From Lunularia cruciata (lineage: Eukaryota; Streptophyta; Marchantiopsida; Lunulariales; Lunulariaceae), in contig OX419762.1 of the NCBI GenBank assembly GCA_948567375.1, forward strand, positions 11,352,001-11,416,000: a stretch of 64,000 nt of DNA. Direction: 5' to 3'. Position numbers and translations under genes: made by a program. The notes below the pieces were generated by a model. That model was not told the DNA's origin. It saw nothing but the letters and a program-made list of their open reading frames with translations, and made no database searches. Position 1 is the first letter of the stretch. Each line of letters starts with the position of its first letter. Shown here piece by piece: positions 49,077 through 61,200 of this stretch.

Positions 49077-49664
49077 TGTTCTAGTCCAAGAGAGTGGATC
49101 ACCCTTCTTGGAATAGCACGAACTACTGAAACTGAGTAATTTGAGGTGGAGAACATAGAGTAATCGCTAGACTTAGGAAGGACTTTAGAGAGCGGATGGG
49201 ATGGATGCGCCGGGGGGGGGAATTTCCTGCACCTAGCTTTCCATTCTCAAACCCATTCCACATCAAGGTTATGTACATCCAGCGTGAGTAGATGAGAGTA
49301 TTGCTAGTTTATCACTTTGGTGCGGAATTCATGGATAGAGTGATGAACTCACCAAACCCGGTGATTCTACCTGTGGTGATATATGACAGAGAGTGGGATT
49401 TGACGATCTACATTCTATTATGATAATATGGATATGAATGTCCCAAATCTTCTCCCTTTCAACACTCAAGTAGAAATCCGTTATGTAGTGAGGCCAAAAT
49501 TGATGTTTAGAGATTTTGTGGTTAAGAATTTTGGTGAGGAGTATTATCAACGAGTGATAGCTTCTGAGGTCCCAATGGTAGTTCCGATAGTTTGTGCGCC
49601 TTCCAAAGTGATTATATTGACTCTGTATTGAAGTATACGCTAGCAATTGGGTGTTGCAGGAACC

Positions 49665-52600
49665 ATGGATCTGTAGTTGCAAGAGCTGGTGCAAGGAATG
49701 CAAGGGATGTTAAATGAATTTCGAGAGATTAAGATGACCATGGAGACATTGCAAAGTCAAGTGCAGATCCTCAGGAATGATCAAGCCATGCAAGAAGAAG
49801 AGCCGTCTCAAAACCCAGTACCTACGACTGAAGTACTTGGAGAGGCACACGTGCCTACGAACCCTATCAACAATGAAGCCACATTGCTACTCCGGATGAA
49901 GAAGACCTGCAACATCGAGCTTTACAAGGGGCAGCGTACGATGGGAGTAGTGGAGAATTGGATCTCAAGAACGAATCGATATTTTTGATTGTTCTCAGCA
50001 CAGATCACAGAGCATGCTGCAGGCGTGTTTGCATGTGGGTACTTGACCGATAAAGCCCTCACATGGTATGATGCTTGGGAATGATCCATGCTGGCAGAGA
50101 GAAGGGAGGTCACATGGACAACAATGCAAGAAGGACTGCTCAAGAATTTCCAATTGGTGGATTCTGTGCAGATGGCTCAAACCCGACTATGGGGATTGAG
50201 ACAGAAGAATAGCATACAAGAGTATGTGGAGGCATTTCTGGATCTACAAGTTGCAATTACCGACATGAGTCCAGCAGAGGCTCTCGACAATTTCAAACGA
50301 GGGTTGAAAGAGCGGATTCGCCAAGAAGTCATGGTGCAAAACCCTCGCACGGTATTTGAAGCTATTGCTTGTGCGTAGAGAATAGCCGGAGCATTAGGTG
50401 GAGGTGAAGGAGTAGTTCCACCTCAACATTATCGGGCAAAAATGCCACACATGGGTGGACCAATACCGATGGAATTGGGCAACCTTCGATTTCGGGATCG
50501 AGGAGCATGGCCGCTTCAAGGAGAGCGGGGACGGGTAGAAGAACAAAGAGATGGAGTCCCACGAGGAGAAGGGACTCGAGGAGAACAATGCCGTTGTTAC
50601 AATTGTGGCCGTATTGGGCACATATCTACCAATTGCCGCACTTGTTTCCCTAGAGGCCCTCGGCCTTTGTACAGGCGATCTTTGAACAACATGGAGAGGC
50701 ACATTGAAGAGGAGGAGGTAGAAACCACTTCGGAAAATGAAGATTGCCAGTAAATGTACCTCGCGGCCTTATTGGCTCAATAAGGAAGTAGAGAAGCGAG
50801 GGAAGGAAGAAGAATAATGCGCAAAGATCCCGAAAGGAAACCTCACAATTGATTGTCGTGAATGGAATCCTAGAAGGTAATCAAGTGAGAGTATTAATAG
50901 ATCCGGGAGCAATAGAGAATTTCTTGTCTCGCTTTGTTGCAATAAGCTTGGGAATGGATCTAGAGAGAGATGGAAGTGAAGAAGTAGAGTTACCAAATGG
51001 GCAAACAGAGAGGATTGAATCATTACCTAGATGGGTAACCCTCTCTATAGGAGAATATCAGGAAGCAATTGAGTGGCGAGTGATACAGTTAGCCCGTTAT
51101 GATGCAATTTTAGGCATGCCATGGATGGAGCAGTACAACCCAATGGTGGATTGGAGGAAGAAAGTAGTGGGAACCCACCAATGGTCAATCATTGGGGTTA
51201 AAGAAAAATCACACAAGCATAAACTGCCTCTATATGTCGTAGGGACGACAACTGTCTATAAGACCGATAGATGTTTTATGGGTCTAATAAGAGAAGTCTA
51301 GAGTGCACAACTCGCTGGACAAATTCCTGAGAAATTGAAGGATGTGGTGGATGAGTTTCAAGATGTCTTTCCCGATGATCTACCCTCAGGATTACCACCT
51401 AAAAGGTGAGTAGATCACAAAATAGAGACACTCCCGGAGAAGACACCTCCTTGTAAGGCCCCATATCGCTTATCACCTCATGAGTTGGAGGAGTGTAAGA
51501 CTCAAATTGAGGAGATGCTATAGAAAGGGTTCATCTAACCTAGCGTATCACCATATGGGACCCATGTCTTGTTTGTGAAGAAGAAGGATGGTACAATGCG
51601 CATGTGCATTGACTATCGGGGTCTCAATCAGCAAACAGTGAAGAACAAATACCCTTTACCTCGTATGGATGACCTATTTGATCAACTCCATGGAGCGAGA
51701 TACTTCACCAAACTGGACTTGCGGAGCGGTTACAATCAAATCTGAATTGCAGAGGAGGATGTGTACAAAACTGCCTTTCGAACCAAGTATGGTGACTTTG
51801 AGTATCTTGTGATGCCTTTTGGCCTCACCAATGCGCCTACCACTTTCATGAGCCTAATGAATGATATATTTCGTCCATACTTGGATAAGTTTGTTATCGT
51901 CTTCTTGGATGATATCTTAGTATATAGTAGCACGATGACAGAACACAAACAACATCTATGAGAGGTCCTCCAGATTCTAAGACAGAATCAGTTGTACGCC
52001 AAAATCTCAAAGTGTGAGTTTGGCAAGTCTGAAGTAGACTACTTAGGGCATAGAGTAAGTGCAGAGGACATTCAAGTATTGATAGATAAAATAGAGGTCA
52101 TTCAAAAATGGAGTGCCCCAGAAGATCATACTCAACTTAAGAGCTTCTTGGGGTTGACGGGATTCTATCGTAGATTTGTCAAGGACTTCTCCAAGGTTGC
52201 ACAGCCTTTAACGGCACTACTTGGCAAGGGGAAGAAGTGGACATGGGGAGTTGGCCTTTCAAGAATTGAAGGCCGCCTTGCTACATGCACCAATCTTGAA
52301 GTGGTATGACCCAAAACGTCCAATCAAGTTGGCTATGGATGCATCAGGCGTAGCAATAGGAGCAATCCTACAACAAGAGTGGCATGATGGATGGCATCCA
52401 ATTGCATATTTCTCTTGAAAGTTGTTATCGGCAGAGCGCAACTACCACACCATAGAATGAGAGGAGCTGGCCATTGTTCTAGCAACCAAGCATTGGAAGC
52501 ACTACCTGGGCGAGAAGGCATTTGTAGTAGAGACAGACCACAAACCTCTAGTCTACCTCAAGACGCAGAAGGATCTATCTCGTCGCCAAATTTGGTGGGC

Positions 52601-54167
52601 AGAGTGGCGACAACGCTTCAACATGACAATCACCTATGTGGAAGGTAAGAAGCAACTTGCAGATGCATTCACCCGCATGCCAATGGCCAACAACTTGGCG
52701 GCAGAGGTTAAGATTAACCCTAAATTTTGGCAAGAGATTCTAGCTGCTACAAAAATTGATCCATAGATTGTAGAAGCGCAATCGTCCAAAGGTGTTACCA
52801 GCACCCAAGGACTCACCTTTCGGGAGGGTCGATTGTGGATCCCAAATGTCCCAAAATTACGCACCACCATTCTAGCGGAATGTCATGATTCGGCCATTGT
52901 AGCTCATGTCGGAGTGGACAAGACCTTGGAGGCAGTCAAGCGCCATTACTATTGGCCCAAGATGAGCAACGACGTGATGGACTATGTGCGTAGCTGCCTA
53001 CTTTGTCAACAGAACAAAGCTTCTAATCAAGCTCATGCAGGGCTCTTTCAACCTCTTCCCACTCCTACCCAACGTTGGGAACAAGTGAGTATGGATCTTG
53101 TCTATGAATTACCCAAGACCACCTCAGGGTTTGACTCCATTGTGGTCTTTGTGGACCGGCTCAGCAAAATGATTCATGTACGCCCTACCACCAAGGAGGT
53201 GACCGCTCCACAACTAGCTCAACTATACTTAGATGCAGTCTTTGCTCACCATGGCTTGTCTAGAGTACTCATCACCAATAGAGGCACCCAATTCACCAGT
53301 TTGTTTTGGTGAACACTCTTTGGTTTCTTCAAAACCAAGTTGGCCATGTCTACAGCTTACCACCCACAAACAGATGGCCAAACAGAGCGGGCTAATCGCA
53401 CGATTGAAGACATGTTACGCGGCTTCACCTTAGAAGAGCAAGAGAGGTGGGACACCCTACTACCGTTGGTGGAATTCGCTTACAACAATTCAGTGAATGC
53501 CTCCACCCAGGTCACTTCGTTCTTCCTCATGTATGGTGAGCATCCCTTCACACCTTCTAGCTTGATGAAGATCTGTCCAATGACTACCAAGATTGATGCA
53601 GTCAACACATTTGTTTCTAGAATCCAACAAGGTGTGGAGAGCGCCAAGCACAGATTATAGATTGCGCAAAATCGACAAAAGCAGTATGCTGATGCACACC
53701 GTAGGCACATGGAGTTCAATGTTGGGGATCAAGTGTGGCTATCGACAACCAACCTCACATTAGTTGGATCTCGTAAGCTCAGACCTTGTTTTATTGGGCC
53801 TTTCTCGATTCTTTGTCGCATCGGGCTTGTGGCATGTCACCTTGAGCTACCACCACACATGAAGATCCATCCAATGTTCCATGTCTCCCTATTATGCAGA
53901 TATGCTCCCCAATCAGGCCAAGGTACTTCCACACAGGACATTCGACCTTGTCCGACAGTCATTGATGGCATAGAGGAATATGAAGTGGAGCGGATTCTCC
54001 AAAAGCGCATGCGTGGTACTCGCCATCCGCGGGTGGAATATCTAGTACAATGGAAAGGTTACCCCCTCTATGAAGCAACCTGGGAACCCACTGCCAATTT
54101 GGCACATGCACCGGTGTTGGTGCAAGCATTTGAGCAACAATTACACAACGAGGACGTTGCATCTTAA
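49665..54167 (+). pseudogene. Gag-pol of element B with 15 premature stops and two frameshifts
   Basis: Gag starts at ATG 49665 and has a coiled-coil N-terminus, a retrotransposon gag core (50090-50370) and a CCHC knuckle CYNCGRIGHISTNC near 50588-50634. Protease follows at 50849-51301, with DPGA where DSGA or DTGA is usual. Reverse transcriptase is at about 51415-52000 with intact FLDDILVYS. RNase H is about 52320-52670 (DASG, ETDHKPL). Integrase is about 52880-53560, with H-H-C-C, the core Asp and TDGQTERAN; its second Asp position reads TNRGTQ, so the usual catalytic Asp is Asn. The chromodomain is at about 53970-54120 (YLVQWKGYPLYEATWEP). Stops lie at 49674, 49986, 50082, 50376, 51299, 51407, 51521, 51536, 51743, 51959, 52416, 52458, 52764, 53310 and 53658. 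Frames change near 50750-50850 and 52247. Confidence 0.93.
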
Positions 54168-54180
54168 AAGGAGGGAGGTC
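54166..54180 (+). other. Polypurine tract of element B
   Basis: AAAAGGAGGGAGG directly precedes the 3' LTR. Confidence 0.85.
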
Positions 54181-54545
54181 TGTAATACCAAGGGTTAGCC
54201 ATATGATCTAGATGTGAAATTTGGTTTGGTAACATCTAGAATGATGTTATACATGATGGTCAAAATAGATCAGATAGAAGTATCACCAAAAGAGTACTTC
54301 TACTAATAGGGCAAAACCGAAATAGACTTGAGAACCTTAGAACCAATAGCTAGACATATGATTTAAAGGTGAGAATTGGTTTGGTAACATCTGGAAGGAT
54401 GTTACACATGATGGACTAAACAGATTAGAAAGAGGTATCACCAAAAGAGGACTTCTACTAATAGAGTAGGAACCAAAATATGCTTGAAATCTTTGAAGGC
54501 AATTTTGGAGGCCTAAACGGATGAATTAGGCCTCGAAAATGTGCA

Positions 54546-54576
<31 letters not shown>

Positions 54577-54937
54577 GCAATAGAGGAAAGGTTGGCCTTC
54601 CTTCCTTCCTGGTTTGTCTCATCGAGAGCTTTCCAATGGTACCTTACTCGTGATTCTGAGATTCATACAAGAAGATTCCCTAAAAGATTCCCTCCGGTCA
54701 AAGCTCGTTTGACCAACCAGATAGGACCTAGACCAGACAGGTCACCCATCCAAGTAAGTAATCCAAGGGTGGAGCTTGCTGACATGTCATCTATCTGTGT
54801 CCCTAATCCTATGGTGGAGCTTCCTTGGAGGAGATCCTCTTTGTCTATATAATAAAGAGAAGGTGCTCCCTTGGGGCATCAAATGTTTGAGTGTGCAATT
54901 TGTGTTTTCTCTCTTCTCTTGTCCTCGGAGTATTACA
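54181..54937 (+). repeat. 3' LTR of element B, 757 bp
   Basis: It aligns to the 5' LTR throughout. It is longer because of a run of 28 C at 54549-54576, where the 5' LTR has only five, and a short insertion near 54720-54737 that partly repeats its neighbour. The internal 155-base duplication (units from 54200 and 54355) and the TATA box (about 54845) are kept. Confidence 0.93.
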
Positions 54938-54941
54938 ACTT

Positions 54942-55290
54942 GCTCTTGTCGTCGAAGATCTCAATCATCCAACAATCGAGTAAGGTGCTCAATTTGTTGT
55001 TGCATAGCAAAGATAACATCGGGTATTGCAACCATGGTTGCTACTCTATCACACCATTCCCAATCTATCTAATTTATTAATACATAAAAATAGCACGTCC
55101 ACCGTTCTCCATAAGTTACAATCGGAAGCACCAAAGGTTCCTCAGATATGGTGATCATATGTAGAAAATCTTGTCCAAAGTGCAAGGTGATGAATTGTGT
55201 GAAAGGATGCTTGGGTAGTATTTGGATGCAAAAATCCCAATGGTTTGGTGGAAGTGGATTTGGTGGTCCATAAATTCCATCTATCCCATT
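54942..55290 (-). pseudogene. 5' part of element A gag and leader
   Basis: This is the piece of element A cut off by element B. A coiled-coil-like peptide with AMQQQIEHLTRLLDD (about 54960-55030) leads, across the B insertion, into the gag peptide that resumes at 48336. A further open stretch (55069-55356) lies in the leader and is not recognised. Confidence 0.75.
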
Positions 55291-55306
55291 CATACTATGA
55301 TACCAA
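55291..55306 (-). other. Primer-binding site of element A
   Basis: Just inside the 5' LTR the minus strand reads TTGGTATCATAG, close to the TGGTATCAGAGC complementary to the 3' end of initiator Met tRNA. Confidence 0.75.
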
Positions 55307-55505
55307 TGTAAAAGATCGAATCCGAGAAGAGAAATAGGAGAAGGGAAAACTAACATTGGTACACTTGAATGAGAGAAAACTCCGAATGCCTAGCATGAAC
55401 TTTGGCTTTAATATTTATAGCTAGTATACAAGGCCCTTGAGAAGCTTCTCAAGAAGCTTCCTTGAGCCATTTTCTTAGAGTGCAAGCCAAGTTAACTAAG
55501 AAGCT
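55307..55505 (-). repeat. Truncated 5' LTR of element A
   Basis: It matches 43514-43705 with moderate divergence and keeps one GAAGCTTC pair. Similarity stops at GTTAACTAAG, so the outer half is deleted or replaced, and no target-site duplication can be read for element A. Confidence 0.85.
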
Positions 55506-58292
55506 GAAATAATCAATCTATAATAAATTATTTTTGCAATATAATTTCAATTTTATAATAATATGAAATGATATACTAATTATTTGAACTAATGAAAGAA
55601 GACGTTAAAGTCTTCTCATTTTTAATTAAAATTAACAAAAACTTGATAAATTATAGAAAGTTGACTACTAAATCCAAAATCTTCTCTTAGAATAACTACG
55701 GTAAACTTCTTGCAAAACCTTCAAATATGAGAGGTACATCATGTACCAATAATCTTCCAAAACTTGAATAAGTGAAGTTCTACTATAATGTTTCATTCAT
55801 AGCATAAAAATTCTCTACATACATGTGATTTCATTTCTTGGAGGTCTTATAGTCTTTTTCATAATCAAATATAATCTTATAATTTACTGTAGTACTTATT
55901 GCAGTATAATTCCATTGACCCATTGAGCATCATTTTCACGATATTTATGATCAATTAATGAGACTTCATATTAATTTTATCTTAATTGTGAGAGAGTGCT
56001 AAGGTACAAGATGACTTATTATAGTTCACATATATTATAATAAATATAATATCTGTATGATTTAAATTCTGACTATCTTGTTTATTACATGTAATTTGTT
56101 TCTTTGATCATGCATGAAATAGACAAAAGAAAATTATAGAAAGAAAATTACTAAAACTATTCAAGATATTCCATTGAAAAATGGTTCTCCCATGGAGCCA
56201 GTCTCTTGCTCAGGAGATCCAAGGCCTGACTGGTGCGCCACAAGTACATATTATAAACACAACAACAATAACTTTAGATATTAAAAACTTTACTTAAATT
56301 TAACTTTGGTTAATCTCGTTAAAATGACTTAAGCGACGACTGGACGCAGGAAGCCTTAATAAGTCTCGCTAAATTCTCATCTCTTAAAGTAGACGAATTC
56401 ACTTATCCAGATATGTGCTATAAAAGTGCTTTGAAACAGTATTTCATCTGAAAGTGGAAAGATCGACTCTAACCTGCGTTCTTTGCATTAAGAATTCTAT
56501 ATATTCCTTAAGTAATTTGTAAAAGTTTCCCCCATGGTTAAAACATACAGGAGAATTGACTTTCATCCCACACAGTAAGGCAAATGGGTTCTCTATGCTC
56601 CGCCAGAGTCTACGTCATAAGAAGTTCTTTTTGTCGATAGAAGTGCGGAATGTTGCGATCTTAGACCTATAGGACGAAAAAGATACAATCTTACTAGATT
56701 CAGCGACGACTGGGAATCGGTTGGCAGACTATTGTTTTCCCAGGTAATTTGCTTACCGGTACTGAAAGCAAAATTCCAATATATTTCGAGTGTGCTAGCT
56801 GTGAATTTGGTCAGATTGATCAAATTGGAGGATTTTGAGAGGATTTCATCTCTAGGGAGAAAGCAGAGTTGTTATTTTTATTGACATTGTTGTGCTGATA
56901 CTTGAGATCTGCGTAACCCGAGGTAATGGGAAGTTCCAATACAGGACGCGACGGGTTTTGGCATTGACAGAACATTTGACTTTTATTCCCGTATGTATAT
57001 GGCAACAATTGACATAAAGATAAGCAATAGCAAGTGCCGCAACTATTCGCACTCATACATCTGTCATCATAGATACAAATCTGTGTGTATAATCACTTCC
57101 CCCATGAGAGTGTTTCACTACGATGAAAGTAAGTATTGCTTGAAGGTCATCTTTCTGAAGATTCATTCATTCATATAATCTGGACGATTCATGACAGGTT
57201 CTTCTTTGGAGAAGTTCTGAATCTTAACGAGAGCGCAAGATTGCCTAGTGCAATAGTTCTTATTTCCGTCAGTATTTTGGATTGCTCAAAAAGAGATGGA
57301 TCAATTTAGACAAGTAAGATGGGCTGGAGAGAATGACAGTCAACTGAATTTTATGGATTGCTACGATTTCTTTGGTAACAGATGAGCTTCACCACAAATG
57401 ACATTTCTATTTCACGAAGTAAGTGAGGGCTAGACATTTACCAGAAACCAAAATCGAGAATCTTTTGTCCAGAACCTGTCATGACCGATATACTTAATCT
57501 AATTGGTGTAGTCCCTCAGTTTCATGTCACTATTGACCTGGGAAATTCGCAGTTCATTCTAGAAATTCTGCATTTTCCCGTAGATAAAATATGAGGTGTG
57601 CAAAAGTATGAAAATATCAAATCAGAAACAGGAGCAGCTGCTAGATCAGTACATTTGACTTTGATAGCTGTGCGTTATCATTCCTACGAAGGGTTCATTA
57701 CGAATACATCCTTGTAAAGGATTTGTAACAGAGGACACCATGATATACGCATGAAGTGAAGTGGATTTATAGTGGATACGATATCTGAAGTGGATTTCAA
57801 ATCAACTTGGCTCGCGAGTTAGATTTCATGAGCATTTCCGTTCTCTATACATGTTTGCCTTTGGATTTCGGGACCATAAGACTATATGCTACAATGTGTA
57901 GAAGACAAGGACATTGCAATGCTCGGTAAGTCTGCTTAGCAGCGTATCCCAGAGGGTTAGGTTACCATGCATTGTTAGTGCTGGTTATTGCATATGCAAG
58001 TAATAATAGTCTGAAGTGTTCGGTGTCTGAACACCTGTTGTTTATTATCATCTGCACCATCTCTGGAGATGCAGGAACACTGATGCACGATAGAGACGGA
58101 TTTGCAAGCAAATAATAATATCGTTTTCTATTTGTGTGTTTACAGATCTGGTGCTTAACTGCCACGGAAGTAATGTCAGTTGATTGGCAGGCCTTTACGC
58201 AAATAACCTACAATATGTTGCAACATTCAATGCGTTTGACGGCAATCTAGCTTGTGGGGGTTCTTTCCGAGGGCTGGTTTTTGTAGGAACCT
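55506..58292. other. Intergenic DNA between the retrotransposons and the NFX1-like gene
   Basis: The left part is very AT-rich and the right part less so. I see no conserved protein or RNA gene. The last few hundred bases must include the promoter and leader of the NFX1-like gene, but no clear TATA box or start could be chosen. An in-frame TAG nine bases before the ATG at 58293 shows that the coding region does not extend further left in that exon. Confidence 0.5.
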
Positions 58293-61200
58293 ATGAGAAC
58301 CTCGAGTAGACCGGCCACTGGAGCTTGGGCTGCTCCTTTGAGATCTCGCAATTCTGCCCAAGCTGGATTAAATTCAAATGCACCTCTTTCAAGAAATATC
58401 CAAGCGAGGCCTGTCACTCAAGAGTGGAACCATAAAGATCCACCGAGCGAACATCCAGTCGCAGAATATGAAGATTCAGACAGTGCTGAAGAAACTGAAA
58501 AAGGGAATACGGATGTAGAATCACTACAAGCGGAAATATTTGGTGACTATGCCGGAGTCCAAAGACTAGAGGATCTGAATGAAGCTGGTATCGAGAAAAT
58601 ACGTGGTCTCTTGGTTGCAGCTCGGAGTGGTGGCACCACATGCTTAATTTGCTATGAGCGGGTGAGGGCAACAGACTATGTCTGGGATTGTAAATCAGGT
58701 TGCTTTGAAATATTCCACATCACGTGTATACAGTCATGGGCAAGACAAGCCCTGAATGCATCCGAGGAGAGAGCTCTAAGAAGATTTTCCGCTGACAGCT
58801 TCCCAGGTGCTGCAGCTGCAAGTGCCCGATGGCATTGCCCGAAATGTAGGGCAGAATACATTAGTTCACAGATTCCTAGAGAGTACCGTTGTTTCTGTGG
58901 GAAAGAAGTAAATCCTGGTTCAGATCCATGGCTCGCTCCTCACACTTGCGGAGAAAGATGTAGTCGGAAACTTGAAGGTGATTGTGGCCATGAGTGCAAG
59001 CTCCTCTGTCATCCCGGTCCCTGCCCCCCATGCCCTCAGCTTGTACAAGGAGTTTGCTTCTGTGGCGCCAAATTTGAGGTTCGTCGCTGTGGCCGTAGCA
59101 AATTTTCATGTGGGAGTACATGCGGGAAAACTCTTGCATGTGGGAAACATTCTTGTGAGGGTGGTTGCCATGATGGAGAATGTCCGCCTTGTACCAAGAC
59201 GGGCACATATTCTTGCCAGTGCAGAAAGGACGTAGCTGTACGCCCTTGTGTAGATTCAGATTTTCGGTGCGAGCAACCTTGTCACAAACAGTTAAGCTGC
59301 AAGAAACACTGGTGTGACAAAGGTTGCCATGCAGGGTCATGTGGCGAATGCAAACTGGCTGGCAGGAGGAGTTGTCCTTGCGGTAAGAAAGAGTATAAAG
59401 GTGTGGCTTGTGATACTGCTGTCCCAACTTGTGGGTCAACCTGCGAAAAGATGCTATCTTGCTCTTTGCACCGATGCCAAGAGCGTTGCCATACTGGTCC
59501 CTGCAACAATACATGTCGAGTTGTTCTCAACAAATCATGCCACTGTGGGAGCCTGAAGAAACAGGTCAGATGACATTGCTCAGTTGTGAAGAGAGGCTTG
59601 TTCTGCACGATGCTGTCTGTTATCATTGTGTTTCTAACTCTTAGTTTAGAGTATGCCTACTGAAGTTGTCGTTTGGAGAAATTCACCTCAATGTTTTTCG
59701 TTGTGACAGGTTCCGTGCCATCAGGAGTTCCAGTGTGATAGGAAATGTCAACGCATGCGCGACTGTACACGGCATCCTTGTAGGAAACGTTGCTGTGACG
59801 GTGATTGCCCACCTTGTCAAGAGGTAGTATCTTTAAACTTGTTTGGAGAAGGGGTCTCTTGTTTGCCACAGCTCGGATTGCCATTGATTTAGAGTCTTTG
59901 TAAACATATGAGGTTTTCCGCGGAACTACACTCTCAACTGACACCTGGTTGCTTTCTACTTCGGCTACGCAGGTTTGTGGGCGGAGGCTCAGGTGTAAGA
60001 ATCACAAATGCCCTGCACCCTGTCACAGGTACTACGCTGGTGAGCTTTTTGAGTATTTAGTAGAACCGATCTCTTGTCAGAGTTCGCTGTCTTCATCATC
60101 CTAGTACCACACATAAGACTGGTCGGTATTCTTGGGAATATAGAGAAAACTTGGCAGCCTGTCTTGGGCCGACAAGAAACTTGAGTCTGGGAAGGCCACC
60201 TGGAATCCCACATACCTCTGATATCACTCAAAACTCAGCCTGTATTACATGTAATACATTTGCGTTTAACAATGGATTCTGATCAACAGATCGACAGAAG
60301 CATGTGCACCATGCCCTGTGTCAGTTCGAATATCATGCGCTTGTGGCCTGACCTCGTTTGAAGTAAGTATTCATCACTTTTTGATAATTATAGCTCAAAT
60401 GCACAGCTCTATCGTGAATTCACAACATTGCCCAGCAATTGTATGACCTCACAGACCAACTAGAATAAAAGTGTTGTGTGCCTCCTGTCTGAGAAGGTAC
60501 CTTGTGGAATGGAGATGGACCAGAAACCTCCTCGATGCTCGAAACGGTGTCAGATACCTCCGCGTTGTTCTCATGGTGCAAACTGCAAGGTAGTTGTTTA
60601 TGGATGTTTGCTTTAGAACAACTAGGCAACCATAATCTTCTTCCACCTTTTACTTTCGAGTTTTGGTAGTTGCCACTCTAGGATTGCTGCTGAGTAGAAG
60701 AATGGGAATGCATGTGGCCATGTAACAAACATTTTTCGATGTTATTGTTGCAGTTTTTCTGGGAACTGTATCGGCCTGATCCTACTGTTTAGGAAAGTTC
60801 TAGACATGGATGAGATTGCTTTGGTACCATCGTTTAAATATACGTTCCTTAGTGATGTATACTTATGTTATTCATGGGCTTAACTATGAGTGCAATGTCT
60901 ATTACTGCAGCCTCATGCTTGTCATTATGGACCATGTCCACCATGCCAGCTGCCCTGTAACGCTGAGCTACCGTGTGGCCACAAGTGCACAAAAAGGTAT
61001 GTTGTCTTCGTATGCCATACCTTTTGGCTTAAATTGCTTGCAAGCCTTACAGGATTTAGCGGAGACTTGCATTGGGTTATTAAGTTTGTTATGCATATAA
61101 TTCAGGATCAACTTTGGTTCAAACAGGTGTCATGGTCCTAGGCCAGTTCCAAATCCCGAGTACACTTTGAAACCTAAAAAGAAGAAAAAGGTCACTGAGA

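Larger units (their letters stand above)
48341..54937 (+). mobile_element. Element B: complete-length, dead Ty3/gypsy chromovirus
   Basis: The element has two LTRs (48341-49060 and 54181-54937) with TGTAATACC and GTATTACA ends, a Met-type PBS, gag-pol with a C-terminal chromodomain and a PPT. It is flanked by ACTT at 48337-48340 and 54938-54941, consistent with a 4-base target duplication. The LTRs differ at roughly 15 sites, almost all transitions, plus a few indels, so it is younger than element A but not recent. It lies in element A gag on the opposite strand. Confidence 0.95.
43514..55505 (-). mobile_element. Element A: decayed Ty3/gypsy chromovirus, interrupted by element B
   Basis: Read on the minus strand the order is partial 5' LTR, PBS, gag, protease, reverse transcriptase, RNase H, integrase, chromodomain, PPT, 3' LTR. 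This order and the C-terminal chromodomain place it among plant chromoviruses. The 5' LTR keeps only its inner half or so, broken at about 55505. Element B (48341-54937) is inserted in gag. Removing B and one copy of a 4-base AAGT duplication restores a continuous gag frame across the junction, which shows that A was present first. Confidence 0.92.

Noticed and set aside
58876..59514. 212-codon minus-strand open frame
   Set aside because: It is the antisense shadow of the cysteine-rich NFX1 exon 1; the sense strand carries the conserved fingers.
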